A stretch of 15,896 nt of DNA from Bacillota bacterium (GCA_021791995.1 JAJYVN010000035.1:1-15896); one strand, 5' to 3'; positions 1-6,941 are shown, counted from the first letter of the stretch. Program-made: numbers and translations. The notes: generated from the sequence alone by a model not told the origin.

Positions 1-239
1 AAACCGGCGGCTGCGAAGCAGGAACGTTCCAATAGGAAACCGGCAGTAGCCGGAAATAAAAGACTATAAGAACAGGAACGGTAGTCAGTGTGAAGGGCTC
101 GCGGCTCACTCTGTCCCGGGAAAGCCGCTCCGTGGACGGTGGCGGAGCGTGTCCGGTGTTCCCTCGGTTTTGTTCGGTCCAGGCAGGATCACCGCGGTCA
201 TTGCGGAATGCGCTGGAAGGGCACAAAGGGGGGGCGAGG
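1..239. other. Leader region upstream of the aldo/keto reductase with small hairpins
   Basis: No gene is supported here. GGAACGTTCC (22-31) is a perfect palindrome, and CCGGC-AGTA-GCCGG (40-53) is a 5-bp hairpin with a tetraloop, followed by an AT-richer patch containing TATAAG (65-70) as a possible -10 without a good -35. I compared the segment mentally with common riboswitch and T-box consensus sequences and found no match. The frame upstream of the reductase start is open from 90 but looks like non-coding DNA. Confidence 0.3.
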
Positions 240-1172
240 ATGCAATATCGCAGGCTCGGCAAAGCTGGGATCAAGGTCAGTGCTATTTCACTCGGTTCAT
301 GGATTACCTATGGCGGTACCACGGAAGATCAGATGGCAGTTCGCACCGTGCGGCGGGCGTTGGATCTCGGCGTCAATCACTTCGACACGGCGGATATGTA
401 TCAGATGGGTCGGGCGGACGAGGTCTTGGCGCGGGCCTTGAAGGGCGTGTCGCGCTGGGAAGTGGTGCTCGCGACCAAAGTGTTTTGGCCCATTGGCAAC
501 GGCCCCAATGATCGTGGGCTCTCACGCAAGCATATCGTTGAAAGTTTCGAACGGAGCCTGAAGCGCCTTGGTACCGACTACGTGGACATCCTGTACTGTC
601 ACCGCTTCGATTCGGAGGTGGAAATCGATGAGCCCCTCCGGGCGATCGATGACCTGATCACATCAGGCAAGGTGCTGTACTGCGGGATCAGTGAATGGTC
701 GGCGGTGCAGATCCAAGAAGCCTGCCGGATTGGCCGCGGGCTGCATCTTGATCCGCTGGCGGTGGACCAGCTGCAATACAACCTTGTGCACCGTGGACCC
801 GAGGCCGAGGTGCTTCCGGTCTGCCGTGAAATGGGGATCGGTGTCATTGCGTTCTCACCCCTGGCGCAGGGGCTTCTGACAGGGAAGTATCGGGCGGGAG
901 ACCCTGCCCCTGACGGTACACGTGGAGCCGCAAAGCCACGCATACTCGATGAGAACGTTCTGCGGAGAGTGGAGCGCCTTCGCCCCGTGGCCGAGGGGGC
1001 GGGTATTCCTCTGGCGCACCTCGCTTTGGCGTGGTTACTGGCGCAGCCGGGGTTGACTAGTGCGCTGGTAGGGGCGAGCGTTCCCGAACAGATTGAGCAG
1101 AATGTCGCGGCCTTGGATGTTGCGATCACGCCGGACCTTGGGCGCGCGATCGAGCAATCGCTCGCTGGTTAA
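240..1172 (+). CDS. Aldo/keto reductase, Kv-beta / L-glyceraldehyde-3-phosphate reductase-like group
   Basis: A cytoplasmic NADPH-dependent carbonyl reductase of the AKR superfamily, 310 aa, a normal length for the family. The classical tetrad is visible: D49 and Y54 (NHFDTADMY), K80 (LATK) and H121 (ILYCHRFD). The stretch SFERSLKRLGTDYVDI and the C-terminal pattern ending in LVGASVPEQIEQN (cofactor-binding part) are typical of the group containing Kv-beta subunits and YghZ/GPR-type reductases. The ATG at 240 is chosen because the family's usual N-terminus (MQYRRLGKAG) begins there and AAAGGGGGGGCGAGG lies just upstream; the frame is open back to 90 but that extension looks non-coding. The gene is convergent with the YitT-like gene, with 19 nt between stop codons. 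The substrate is unknown; reduction of glyceraldehyde released by the aldolase encoded at 7186 is possible but only a guess. The family call is secure, the specific function is not. Confidence 0.93.
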   Translation: MQYRRLGKAGIKVSAISLGSWITYGGTTEDQMAVRTVRRALDLGVNHFDTADMYQMGRADEVLARALKGVSRWEVVLATKVFWPIGNGPNDRGLSRKHIVESFERSLKRLGTDYVDILYCHRFDSEVEIDEPLRAIDDLITSGKVLYCGISEWSAVQIQEACRIGRGLHLDPLAVDQLQYNLVHRGPEAEVLPVCREMGIGVIAFSPLAQGLLTGKYRAGDPAPDGTRGAAKPRILDENVLRRVERLRPVAEGAGIPLAHLALAWLLAQPGLTSALVGASVPEQIEQNVAALDVAITPDLGRAIEQSLAG

Positions 1173-1183
1173 CGGGTGATCCC

Positions 1184-1213
1184 GGGGGGGATTAGACCTC
1201 GTCGGTCCCCCCC
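1184..1213. terminator. G7/C7 inverted repeat between convergent genes, possible bidirectional terminator
   Basis: Seven G (1184-1190) and seven C (1207-1213) can pair around a 16-nt loop, spanning the gap between the aldo/keto reductase stop and the YitT stop and running into the last YitT codons. The position between convergent genes fits a bidirectional terminator, but there is no clear U-tract on either side, so the assignment is weak. Confidence 0.25.
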
Positions 1214-2055
1214 TGCCAGAATCCCTCCCCGACCACTTCCGCCGCCGGCAGCACGATCAGGAAGGCCTGTGGGTCTTCGCGTAGGACCAATTGACGGAGT
1301 CGAATGAGTTCTTGCGAGGAGACGGCGGTCATCAGCACCGGTCGGTTGGCCCCGGTGTATGCACCGATTCCCTCCAGGCGGGTGGCCCCACGGCCCAGTT
1401 CCGCTGTGATGCGGGGACGGATCTGCTCTTCCTGGTTCGAAATCAAAAGGGCCAGACGTGCTCGCCGCGGACCTTCCACCACGTAATTGACAACCTGCCC
1501 CGCGACCATAGTGGCAATCCATGCGTACATGGCTGCGGGTAGTCCGACCCAGATCGCAACACACACGAGCACGATGAGGTCCATGACCAGGTAGGCTTGG
1601 CTGAAGGACCAGCCGTAGCGGCGGTGGCCGTGGCGTGCAACGATGTCCGAACCGCCGCTGCTACTGCCACTCCGCAGGAGGAGTCCGAGACCGATCCCGA
1701 CGCCCAGCCCTCCATAGATTGCTGCCAGCATCGCGTCATGCACGGGAAGCGGGTACGGGGCCAAAAGGGTCGTCCAGGCGCTCACCAGTGCTACGCCGAC
1801 CGCTGTGCGCCACATGAAGCGGCGGCCCTGGCTTCCCCAGGCCCAGGCCAAGAGAGGAATGTTCAGTGCTCCGAAGACAGGGCCCACCGGGAGCCCGGAG
1901 AGGTAGTGGATCAGGATAGCGATTCCAGTCAGCCCGGCGTCCGCCAGGTGGTTTGGTACGATGAGGCCGACCAGGGCGAGCGAAAGGACTCCGGAACCGA
2001 GGACCATCAGAACATAATCCCCGAGCAACCGCGTGAGCCCATGGTTTCGGTACAA
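1192..2055 (-). CDS. YitT family integral membrane protein (DUF161 plus DUF2179)
   Basis: A 287-aa predicted inner-membrane protein. Hydrophobic helices fill residues about 10-180, including LSLALVGLIVPNHLADAG and the glycine-rich segment GLGVGIGLGLLLRSGSSSGGSD, which resembles the YitT core (GLGxGLxxRxGxSTGGTDI). The C-terminal soluble DUF2179 domain, residues about 195-280, carries the family pattern LISNQEEQI, then ELGRGATRLEGIGAYTG, then DPQAFLIV and EVVGEGF. The start is TTG (2053-2055): an in-frame TGA lies three codons upstream, so it is the first possible start, and a G-rich run (GGTGGGGGGCGG) precedes it by about 9 nt. The first ATG alternative would remove about 16 residues. YitT proteins are common in Bacillota, often in several copies; the transport or signalling function is not established. 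The gene is divergent from the SpoIIQ-like gene. Family call is firm, role unknown. Confidence 0.93.
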   Translation of the reverse strand: MYRNHGLTRLLGDYVLMVLGSGVLSLALVGLIVPNHLADAGLTGIAILIHYLSGLPVGPVFGALNIPLLAWAWGSQGRRFMWRTAVGVALVSAWTTLLAPYPLPVHDAMLAAIYGGLGVGIGLGLLLRSGSSSGGSDIVARHGHRRYGWSFSQAYLVMDLIVLVCVAIWVGLPAAMYAWIATMVAGQVVNYVVEGPRRARLALLISNQEEQIRPRITAELGRGATRLEGIGAYTGANRPVLMTAVSSQELIRLRQLVLREDPQAFLIVLPAAEVVGEGFWQGGTDEV

Positions 2056-2099
2056 GGTCGCTCACCGCCCCCCACCCATGGTGGCGTATTGGCAATCCT

Positions 2100-2128
2100 T
2101 TGATACCTCTGCAGCGGATACGCATAAC
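2100..2128 (+). promoter_or_regulatory. Candidate sigma-A-type promoter for the SpoIIQ-like gene
   Basis: TTGATA (2100-2105) and CATAAC (2123-2128) are separated by 17 nt, about 105 nt upstream of the proposed GTG start at 2235. They match the -35 and -10 consensus at 5/6 and 4/6. B. subtilis spoIIQ is transcribed by sigma-F; I searched this divergent 179-nt gap for a sigma-F-like pair and found none that was convincing. Low confidence because two hexamers occur by chance easily. Confidence 0.3.
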
Positions 2129-2234
2129 TCCTGCGATAGACCGGAAAGCTTCTTTTCCGCGGAGAGGGTGATGCGGATTGGCTCGTCACACACGCAGGAA
2201 CCTTGTCAGTACGGAAGGGGAGGGGACGGACACC

Positions 2235-2915
2235 GTGGATGCGGCAAAGACCAAACGGAAGGTTCGGCGCCGAATCCTGTTGCTGGTGGCCGGTACCCTG
2301 GCGGTGTTCGCAGCGCTGTCGGCATGGGAGGGTATCGGGGCGCTACGCACCATCGGTGGGGACGCTAAAACGCATGGATCGGGAACGGCGCATGCAAAGA
2401 CGGCCACGGCTAAGACGTTCGTCGCGATTACCGGAGCGAGCGCCAGTCCGGCGGCCACGGTCTCGCCCGGACCGGTTGGTGCCAACCCCGTTCCGAGTGA
2501 CTCTTCCACGACCGTCAGCGCTCCCGCTTGGGTTGCGCCTGTACCGGGGGAGGTGGTGCTCGGGTTCGGTTGGGCATACTCCTCCATCCTCGGAGACTGG
2601 CAGTTGCACACGGGTGTCGACCTTGCGGCCGAAGTCGGGGAGCAGGTGGTGTCCCCTGCCGCGGGAAAGGTGGCGTCGGTGCGGCAGGACCCGCTCTGGG
2701 GCTGGGTGGTGAGTATCGTCCTGCCCGGCCAAACGTACTCCACCAACGTCTCGGCTCTCGAGAATGTCCAGGTCAAGGCGGGGCAAGACGTCGAGGCCGG
2801 CCAGGCCATTGGCCTTGCGGGTTCGGCTCCGCCTGCCGAAGCCAACCTGGGGCCGCACGTCTTTTGGCAGACGTTCGAGGGGGTCGACCCCATCGCGCCC
2901 CCCTCCCCCGCCTGA
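2235..2915 (+). CDS. SpoIIQ-like membrane-anchored M23/LytM domain protein (degenerate active site)
   Basis: A protein of about 226 aa with a short basic N-terminus (KTKRKVRRR), one transmembrane helix at about residues 14-31, a Ser/Thr/Ala/Pro-rich linker, and a C-terminal LytM (peptidase M23) fold from about residue 110. The first metal-binding motif is present (H125-x3-D129 in HTGVDLA), but the second, normally HxH, reads H208-V-F210, and the usual YxHL is YSTNV, so peptidase activity is unlikely. The segment DPLWGWVVSIV, the VKAGQDV turn and QAIGLAG follow the SpoIIQ pattern (DPVLGYVIEV...VIGKSG, from memory). In spore formers SpoIIQ sits in the forespore membrane and binds SpoIIIAH across the intermembrane space. 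GTG 2235 is chosen because GGAAGGGGAGGGGACGG precedes it; the frame also opens at TTG 2178 (245 aa). A spoIIID-like remnant follows, matching the spoIIQ-spoIIID order of many Bacillota. A generic M23 protein is the alternative. Confidence 0.75.
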   Translation: MDAAKTKRKVRRRILLLVAGTLAVFAALSAWEGIGALRTIGGDAKTHGSGTAHAKTATAKTFVAITGASASPAATVSPGPVGANPVPSDSSTTVSAPAWVAPVPGEVVLGFGWAYSSILGDWQLHTGVDLAAEVGEQVVSPAAGKVASVRQDPLWGWVVSIVLPGQTYSTNVSALENVQVKAGQDVEAGQAIGLAGSAPPAEANLGPHVFWQTFEGVDPIAPPSPA

Positions 2916-3076
2916 CAGCTCGTCTGGAGCTCCGAGAAACGCAACTTTCAAATGCTTGGTGCGCATGCTGCCAAGGGGTTGGATTCCTCGCATGCCATGT
3001 CCCAGAGCTATGTCGGAGCATGACGGGGAACCCTGGCTCATATCGATGTGCCAAAAGGTGTGAGGGGGGCAGACCC

Positions 3077-3215
3077 GTGAAGGACCACATCTGGAAGCGG
3101 GTTTTGGAGGTGAGATGATCGGTTGCGCAACGCTGGCGTTGGCGTCGAAGTTGGGGCGTTGGCGCACGCGACGCGTGTGCCGCATGGCCCCCCCCGTCTT
3201 CGGTGTGCTGCTCCA
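3077..3215 (+). pseudogene. Truncated or frameshifted spoIIID-like remnant
   Basis: A strong ribosome binding site (AGGGGGG, 3063-3069) lies 7 nt before GTG 3077. The frame then reads VKDHIWKRVLEVR and hits TGA at 3116-3118. The first twelve residues closely resemble the N-terminus of SpoIIID, which in many spore formers begins MKDYIEERVLEI (recalled, not searched). SpoIIID is normally about 80-95 aa, with a helix-turn-helix after this segment. A shift into the frame starting at 3109 continues GEMIGCATLALASKLG, which is loosely compatible with the family pattern, but the conserved GVSKSTVHKD helix is not found before the opposite-strand glycosidase gene ends at 3216. The location directly after a SpoIIQ-like gene is where spoIIID lies in many Bacillota. 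The right boundary given is only the limit of available space. A genuine 13-aa peptide or chance similarity are the alternatives. Confidence 0.5.
3122..3177. repeat. Two small palindromes at the spoIIID-remnant / glycosidase junction
   Basis: GTTGCGCAAC (3122-3131) is a perfect 10-nt palindrome, and CACGCG-A-CGCGTG (3165-3177) is a near-perfect inverted repeat with a single central base. The word GGCGTTGG also recurs between them. They lie exactly where the spoIIID-like reading frame is lost, and could be a rearrangement scar, part of a terminator for the minus-strand glycosidase gene, or chance. Confidence 0.3.
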
Positions 3216-5045
3216 TCACCTGGCCGCCCGGCCCTCGTGGTAGCAATAGGCGAAGCGACCGTTGGGGGCCGTGTCCCCATGGGTATAGAGTTCGAGGATG
3301 TCGTTTTCCGGATGCATTGAATCGATCCACTTGAAGCTGATGTCGACCGGTTCGTTGTCAAGCCAGAGCGCCTGACGCGGAACGGCGATGGCCATTGCAT
3401 TACCCGCTACGTGCAGCGGGACCGTGCAAAGGGCGTGCCAGTTCCATCCCCCTTGACTGCACTCCAGTACACTGCGGTCCACGGTCTCAAGGATGCGGTT
3501 TACGGTGAAGTGGAACCCTTCCCAAGACTTGAGGTCCTTGGAATGGATGCGGATCAGGAGCTGCATCCAGGCTCCGAAGCCGCAGAGATACGGTGCAATC
3601 GCATCGACCGTTTGCACGTAAAAGTAAATGTTGCTCTCGTCATGTGCCACCTTGCAGACGGAAAAATCGTTCTTGCCAGCGGGCACATAGTATTCGCCCA
3701 CCCGACCAAATCCGGGGTGGTGGCGACCCAACGCGTCTCCTTCATCATCGAGGTACACATGCGGAACCGCTTGCCACAGGGAAAGATCGCGGAGGTCGAT
3801 GGAGTGCATCTGGGTGGCTGCAGGCGTGGTGCGTGCACCTTTGAAGCGCCGAATGTTGTGGACCAACTGATAATAGTAGTCGTCCCCGTGCCCACCGCGC
3901 ATAGGTTCGGTGTCTCGCGAGAACTCCCCGTTGAACTGGTCAACGAACACCCCAGAGGGGCCCCGGTAGTGGATGAAGGTGTCCCACCGGCCCATAATCC
4001 ATTCATTCCAGCCCGTGATGAACACGTGGGTGGGATCGAGGTCCAAGGCCCGTTCCCACTGTTCTTGAAAGTTGTATCCTTTTTCCGGTTGGTACAGGGG
4101 TTCGCCGGGCTGTGGTTGGCGGCCGTTATGGAAACTCCTGCCTCTTGCGATGTACCTGCCTTGGTCATCTCGTTCGCTCAGCGATCCCAGGCGCCAGCCC
4201 CCCTCGGGATGGATCACCGAATTCTGTGCTACTCCGACACTCACGATCTCCGGGTGGTGGGGATCATGGCTCGCGAAAAAGGGGTGTTGCGGATAGACCT
4301 CCAGCCACGGCCATTGGTCTGGGCCGGTGGGGCCAAGGTGGTAGTCCGGCATGTCCCTTCGAAAGGTAAAGAAGGAAAGGAGCGTTGGGTCGGTCACGCC
4401 TTCCCGGTTGTAGAGCAGAAGCGGCTTTCCATCCAGCTGATACCAGAGAGGCATGTATTCGTCGTGGCGGTAGAAGTCCTCAAAGACGGTCTTCACGCAC
4501 GTCCCATCGGTGGTGAAGAAGGGGCAGATGAAGGTTACCTCTGGGGTCGGCTTGCCTTCGGCGCGGATGGTCCGAAACGTGTCGAGCAGGAACTTGGTGG
4601 ACTTTCGGAAGTAGCCCGGGTGCTCACCATGGATGACTCTGGTGTCGAAGTTGCTGATGTCGAGGGCGATGAAATCGACCCCCGCGTCGCAGAGCATCTG
4701 AGAATGCTTCCGCATGACATATGGATCATCGTTGAGATAATACCCAAAGGCTGGTTCGCCCCAGTGGTGGGTTGTCCCGTTGGGTCTGCCCCAAGCGGGA
4801 TTATCCGGATCATCCAGGGCATCGGGGTAGTCTGCGAGGATCTTGCTCACGTCGAACGGCCCTCGGGCGCTTCGATTGTCCTCGGCGTTGCCGTGCCAGG
4901 TCCAATAAAAGATGCCCACCTTTTTGTCGCGCGGCTCGGGGATCCCCGGCTCGCCCCCCGTCCCAACCCGACGCGACTGTCCGTCCCACGCGAGCCACGT
5001 ATCGGGCATGGTATCCCGCTTGGTTCCATGGTTCGGGCCGCTCAT
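3216..5045 (-). CDS. GH99/WbsX-like glycosidase with probable C-terminal CBM9-like domain
   Basis: A 609-aa protein with no signal peptide, hence probably cytoplasmic. Residues about 42-400 look like a GH99/WbsX-type TIM barrel: KVGIFYWTWHG near residue 43, then HHWGEPAFGYYLNDDPYV, a GVDFIALDISN strand, and ITGWNEWIMG containing E348, comparable to the WNEW(x)EG signature of that clan. In GH99 endo-alpha-mannosidases, as I recall, the signature carries two Glu (EWHE); here the second position is Met. Residues about 420-609 (DFSVCKVAHDESNIYFYVQT, later WMQLLIRI) resemble a CBM9-like/DOMON beta-sandwich. ATG 5045 is preceded by GGGGGAT about 9 nt upstream; M13 is the alternative. The gene is divergent from the GH76 gene, and GH38 enzymes are nearby, so alpha-mannan or alpha-mannoside cleavage is inferred. 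Hydrolase is likelier than glycosyltransferase; substrate is unproven. Confidence 0.75.
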   Translation of the reverse strand: MSGPNHGTKRDTMPDTWLAWDGQSRRVGTGGEPGIPEPRDKKVGIFYWTWHGNAEDNRSARGPFDVSKILADYPDALDDPDNPAWGRPNGTTHHWGEPAFGYYLNDDPYVMRKHSQMLCDAGVDFIALDISNFDTRVIHGEHPGYFRKSTKFLLDTFRTIRAEGKPTPEVTFICPFFTTDGTCVKTVFEDFYRHDEYMPLWYQLDGKPLLLYNREGVTDPTLLSFFTFRRDMPDYHLGPTGPDQWPWLEVYPQHPFFASHDPHHPEIVSVGVAQNSVIHPEGGWRLGSLSERDDQGRYIARGRSFHNGRQPQPGEPLYQPEKGYNFQEQWERALDLDPTHVFITGWNEWIMGRWDTFIHYRGPSGVFVDQFNGEFSRDTEPMRGGHGDDYYYQLVHNIRRFKGARTTPAATQMHSIDLRDLSLWQAVPHVYLDDEGDALGRHHPGFGRVGEYYVPAGKNDFSVCKVAHDESNIYFYVQTVDAIAPYLCGFGAWMQLLIRIHSKDLKSWEGFHFTVNRILETVDRSVLECSQGGWNWHALCTVPLHVAGNAMAIAVPRQALWLDNEPVDISFKWIDSMHPENDILELYTHGDTAPNGRFAYCYHEGRAAR

Positions 5046-5076
5046 ATCGTTGCCATCCCCCGATCCTTGGCGGTGT

Positions 5077-5091
5077 GCTCGGTGTCCGAGC
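5077..5091. promoter_or_regulatory. Perfect inverted repeat in the GH99-like / GH76 divergent promoter region
   Basis: GCTCGG-TGT-CCGAGC is a perfect 6-3-6 dyad, 31 nt upstream of the minus-strand start and about 108 nt upstream of the GH76 start. The 154-nt gap must hold both promoters, and a shared operator is a natural reading. A second dyad, GCGTC-ACTCC-GACGC (5136-5150), abuts the AGGAG at 5151-5155 and could fold in the GH76 leader. No regulator gene is in the window, so the binding protein is unknown. Confidence 0.35.
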
Positions 5092-5199
5092 CGTGCAGGA
5101 TATGCGTTCGCCCGCGCTCCACCGGCACCTGCTGGGCGTCACTCCGACGCAGGAGATCACGGGGCTTTGGTGAAGAATGGAGCACTCGGGAGGCGTGTT

Positions 5200-6399
5200 G
5201 TGCGCTCCAGACGGCGATGGATGATCATCGGACTGGCGTTCGTGTGTCTTGTGGCTCTGGCCACGGTCGACTGGACGGTGGTGCGACCCAGGGGTACTCC
5301 GGCTGTCCTCCATGCTCGGTCTGCCGCCCATGCGATGCTCTCCGCATACGAGGACAGCAGTCTTGGGATGCTGGATCAAGTTGCTGCACCACTTGGCGAG
5401 TCCTATGGCTCCGCTGCGAAGACCGGTACGCTCTTTGATGTCCCCGTCTTTGCACCCACAACGGTTTGGGACTATTCCTGGGCACTGGCCGCCATGGAAG
5501 ACGAGGCGCAGTTGCCCGGAGGGAAAATCTTTCTTCCCGTTGTCCGCGTGCTAACCAACAATCTGCAGCAATACTGGGATGCGACGGCACCTGTCCCGGC
5601 CTATGCCCCCTCGGTGCACCCGGGTGCCAACGCGATCAAGTATTTTGATGACAATGCTTGGGTGGGCCTAGACCTGGTAACGGCCTACCATCTCACAGGG
5701 AATCGCACTTACCTGGAGCGCGCCGAGTCGGTCTTCCGCTATGAGGAGTCCGGATGGGATCCCTCGGGTGGCGGAATTTATTGGAACGATCAGCGGCTAA
5801 TTCGTAGCACGCCTTCCACCGCTCCGGTGGCTGAGTTGGCCGTGTATCTCTATCGCGATACGAACAATGCCTCCTACCTCGCATGGGCCGAGAGGCTCTA
5901 CGCCTGGCAGGAGAGCACGCTCGTCGTTGCAGCAACCGGTGAGGTGCTCAACAGTATCAATGCGGCGGGCGATGTGGAGACCAATATGTGGACCTACAAC
6001 CAAGGCACCGTGATTGGCGCAGGCGTTCTGCTCTATGAAGTCACGCATGATCGCAGTTACCTCACCGAAGCCAATCGAACCGCACAGTACGTCCTGACGG
6101 ATGCGATGCAGTCCGCGGGCGCTTTCGTGGCGCAGCCGGAGTTCAACGGGGTGCTCGTGGATAATCTCCAATTACTGTACCAAGCGACCGGCAACCGAGC
6201 GGTTGCGAAGGCGATTGAGACCAATGCAGGCCTTGCCTGGACGAACGCCCGCAACGCACAAGGCCTGATTGGGCCGAACTGGCAGGGACGTGCCGTGCCC
6301 TCCTCGCAGATTCCCATCCTCACCGCGGGGGGAGGTGTGCGGCTCATGGCGGTGGCGGCCTCTCTGGCACACGGTGGCTTTCGGGGCTTTTGGCTGTGA
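5200..6399 (+). CDS. GH76 family endo-alpha-1,6-mannanase, membrane-anchored or secreted
   Basis: A protein of about 399 aa with an (alpha/alpha)6-barrel glycosidase domain. The GH76 catalytic Asp pair is present at D150-D151 in YFDDNAWVGLDL, and the TYNQGTVIGA motif with the following helical pairs is characteristic of the family. Known GH76 members cleave alpha-1,6-mannan backbones of yeast or related cell-wall glycans. The N-terminus RSRRRW followed by a hydrophobic stretch (MIIGLAFVCLVALATV) is a signal anchor or signal peptide without an obvious cleavage site, so it acts outside the cell. GTG 5200 is preferred because GGGAGG (5188-5193) lies 6 nt upstream; GTG 5170, TTG 5167 and ATG 5221 are in-frame alternatives. 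The frame is open back to 4912 but that part is antisense to the GH99-like gene and unlike protein. It probably supplies oligosaccharides to the intracellular GH99-like and GH38 enzymes. Confidence 0.88.
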   Translation: MRSRRRWMIIGLAFVCLVALATVDWTVVRPRGTPAVLHARSAAHAMLSAYEDSSLGMLDQVAAPLGESYGSAAKTGTLFDVPVFAPTTVWDYSWALAAMEDEAQLPGGKIFLPVVRVLTNNLQQYWDATAPVPAYAPSVHPGANAIKYFDDNAWVGLDLVTAYHLTGNRTYLERAESVFRYEESGWDPSGGGIYWNDQRLIRSTPSTAPVAELAVYLYRDTNNASYLAWAERLYAWQESTLVVAATGEVLNSINAAGDVETNMWTYNQGTVIGAGVLLYEVTHDRSYLTEANRTAQYVLTDAMQSAGAFVAQPEFNGVLVDNLQLLYQATGNRAVAKAIETNAGLAWTNARNAQGLIGPNWQGRAVPSSQIPILTAGGGVRLMAVAASLAHGGFRGFWL

Positions 6400-6422
6400 C
6401 ACATCCGACAAGGCTTCGCACA

Positions 6423-6941
6423 TCAAAGCCCGATCGAAAGTTGACCCTTCCCGTGCACGCGGATTCCTGGTGTCTCCGACTGACCCGATGGGCTCGTGCC
6501 GGTTGCCAGTAGGATCCCAAGATGCGCGTCCATGACTTCTTGCAGACGCACACGGGCGTGTGCAGGTAACGCGGCCGCGAGATGTTCCAACAGTGTTGCC
6601 TGCGCTGCGATGGAATCACCATATCGCCTCGCGCGAGACAGATTGATCGCTGCCTTGGATTCGACCGAGGCAGCCTCTGCACTATGGCCGTTGACCATGA
6701 GCACTGCCGCGTGCTGCAGTTCACCAGAGGCAAGCTCCAAGCGCAGGCGGGCCCGGACTTGTTCCGAGAGCGGGAAAAAGAGTTCTAGGCGTTCCCGCAC
6801 CAGAGTCAATCGTTGCCGGAGGCCGAAACGGCTTGTGGCCGCATGAGTGGACGCGGATGCTCCGCCGCTCGCAGCCATGGCGGTCCCAGACGCCAGGCTC
6901 AGTACCACCAGTCCCACGATCGCCAAGACCCGTAATCTCAT
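6423..6941 (-). CDS. Small secreted protein resembling DUF5667
   Basis: A 172-aa protein with a clear signal peptide: MRLR, a hydrophobic core (VLAIVGLVVLSLASG) and a cleavage-like AMA-A at about residue 23. The mature part is Ala/Arg/Leu-rich and helical. Its middle (RLTLVRERLELFFPLSEQVRARLRLELASGEL in outline) resembles the DUF5667 pattern, in which a PLYPLKR/VRLAL-type segment precedes a helix with LHLELAxxRL. The GGAGGG ribosome binding site lies 7 nt before the ATG. The gene is convergent with the GH76 gene (23 nt between stops) and divergent from the operon beginning at 7186. DUF5667 proteins are often secreted or near anti-sigma factors, but the function is unknown. The domain match is from memory and partial. 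Confidence 0.7.
   Translation of the reverse strand: MRLRVLAIVGLVVLSLASGTAMAASGGASASTHAATSRFGLRQRLTLVRERLELFFPLSEQVRARLRLELASGELQHAAVLMVNGHSAEAASVESKAAINLSRARRYGDSIAAQATLLEHLAAALPAHARVRLQEVMDAHLGILLATGTSPSGQSETPGIRVHGKGQLSIGL

Noticed and set aside
90..239. N-terminal 50-codon extension of the aldo/keto reductase frame
   Set aside because: The extension lacks protein-like character, and family homology plus a strong Shine-Dalgarno both start at 240.
2952..3023. 23-codon ATG frame in the gap after the SpoIIQ-like gene
   Set aside because: It has no Shine-Dalgarno upstream and no recognisable sequence; chance is the simplest explanation.
4912..5199. N-terminal extension of the GH76 frame
   Set aside because: It overlaps the opposite-strand GH99-like coding region, is rich in Pro/Ser/Arg without a pattern, and the signal anchor and RBS point to a start at about 5200.
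3411..5438. Very long forward open frame (675 codons) antisense to the GH99-like gene
   Set aside because: It has no recognisable motifs, crosses the divergent promoter and the start of GH76, and has the composition expected for the antisense of a GC-rich gene. The minus-strand product has clear family signatures.
6412..6430. GGCTT/AAGCC pair across the DUF5667-like stop as a terminator between convergent genes
   Set aside because: A 5-bp stem with a 9-nt loop and no U-tract is too weak to call.
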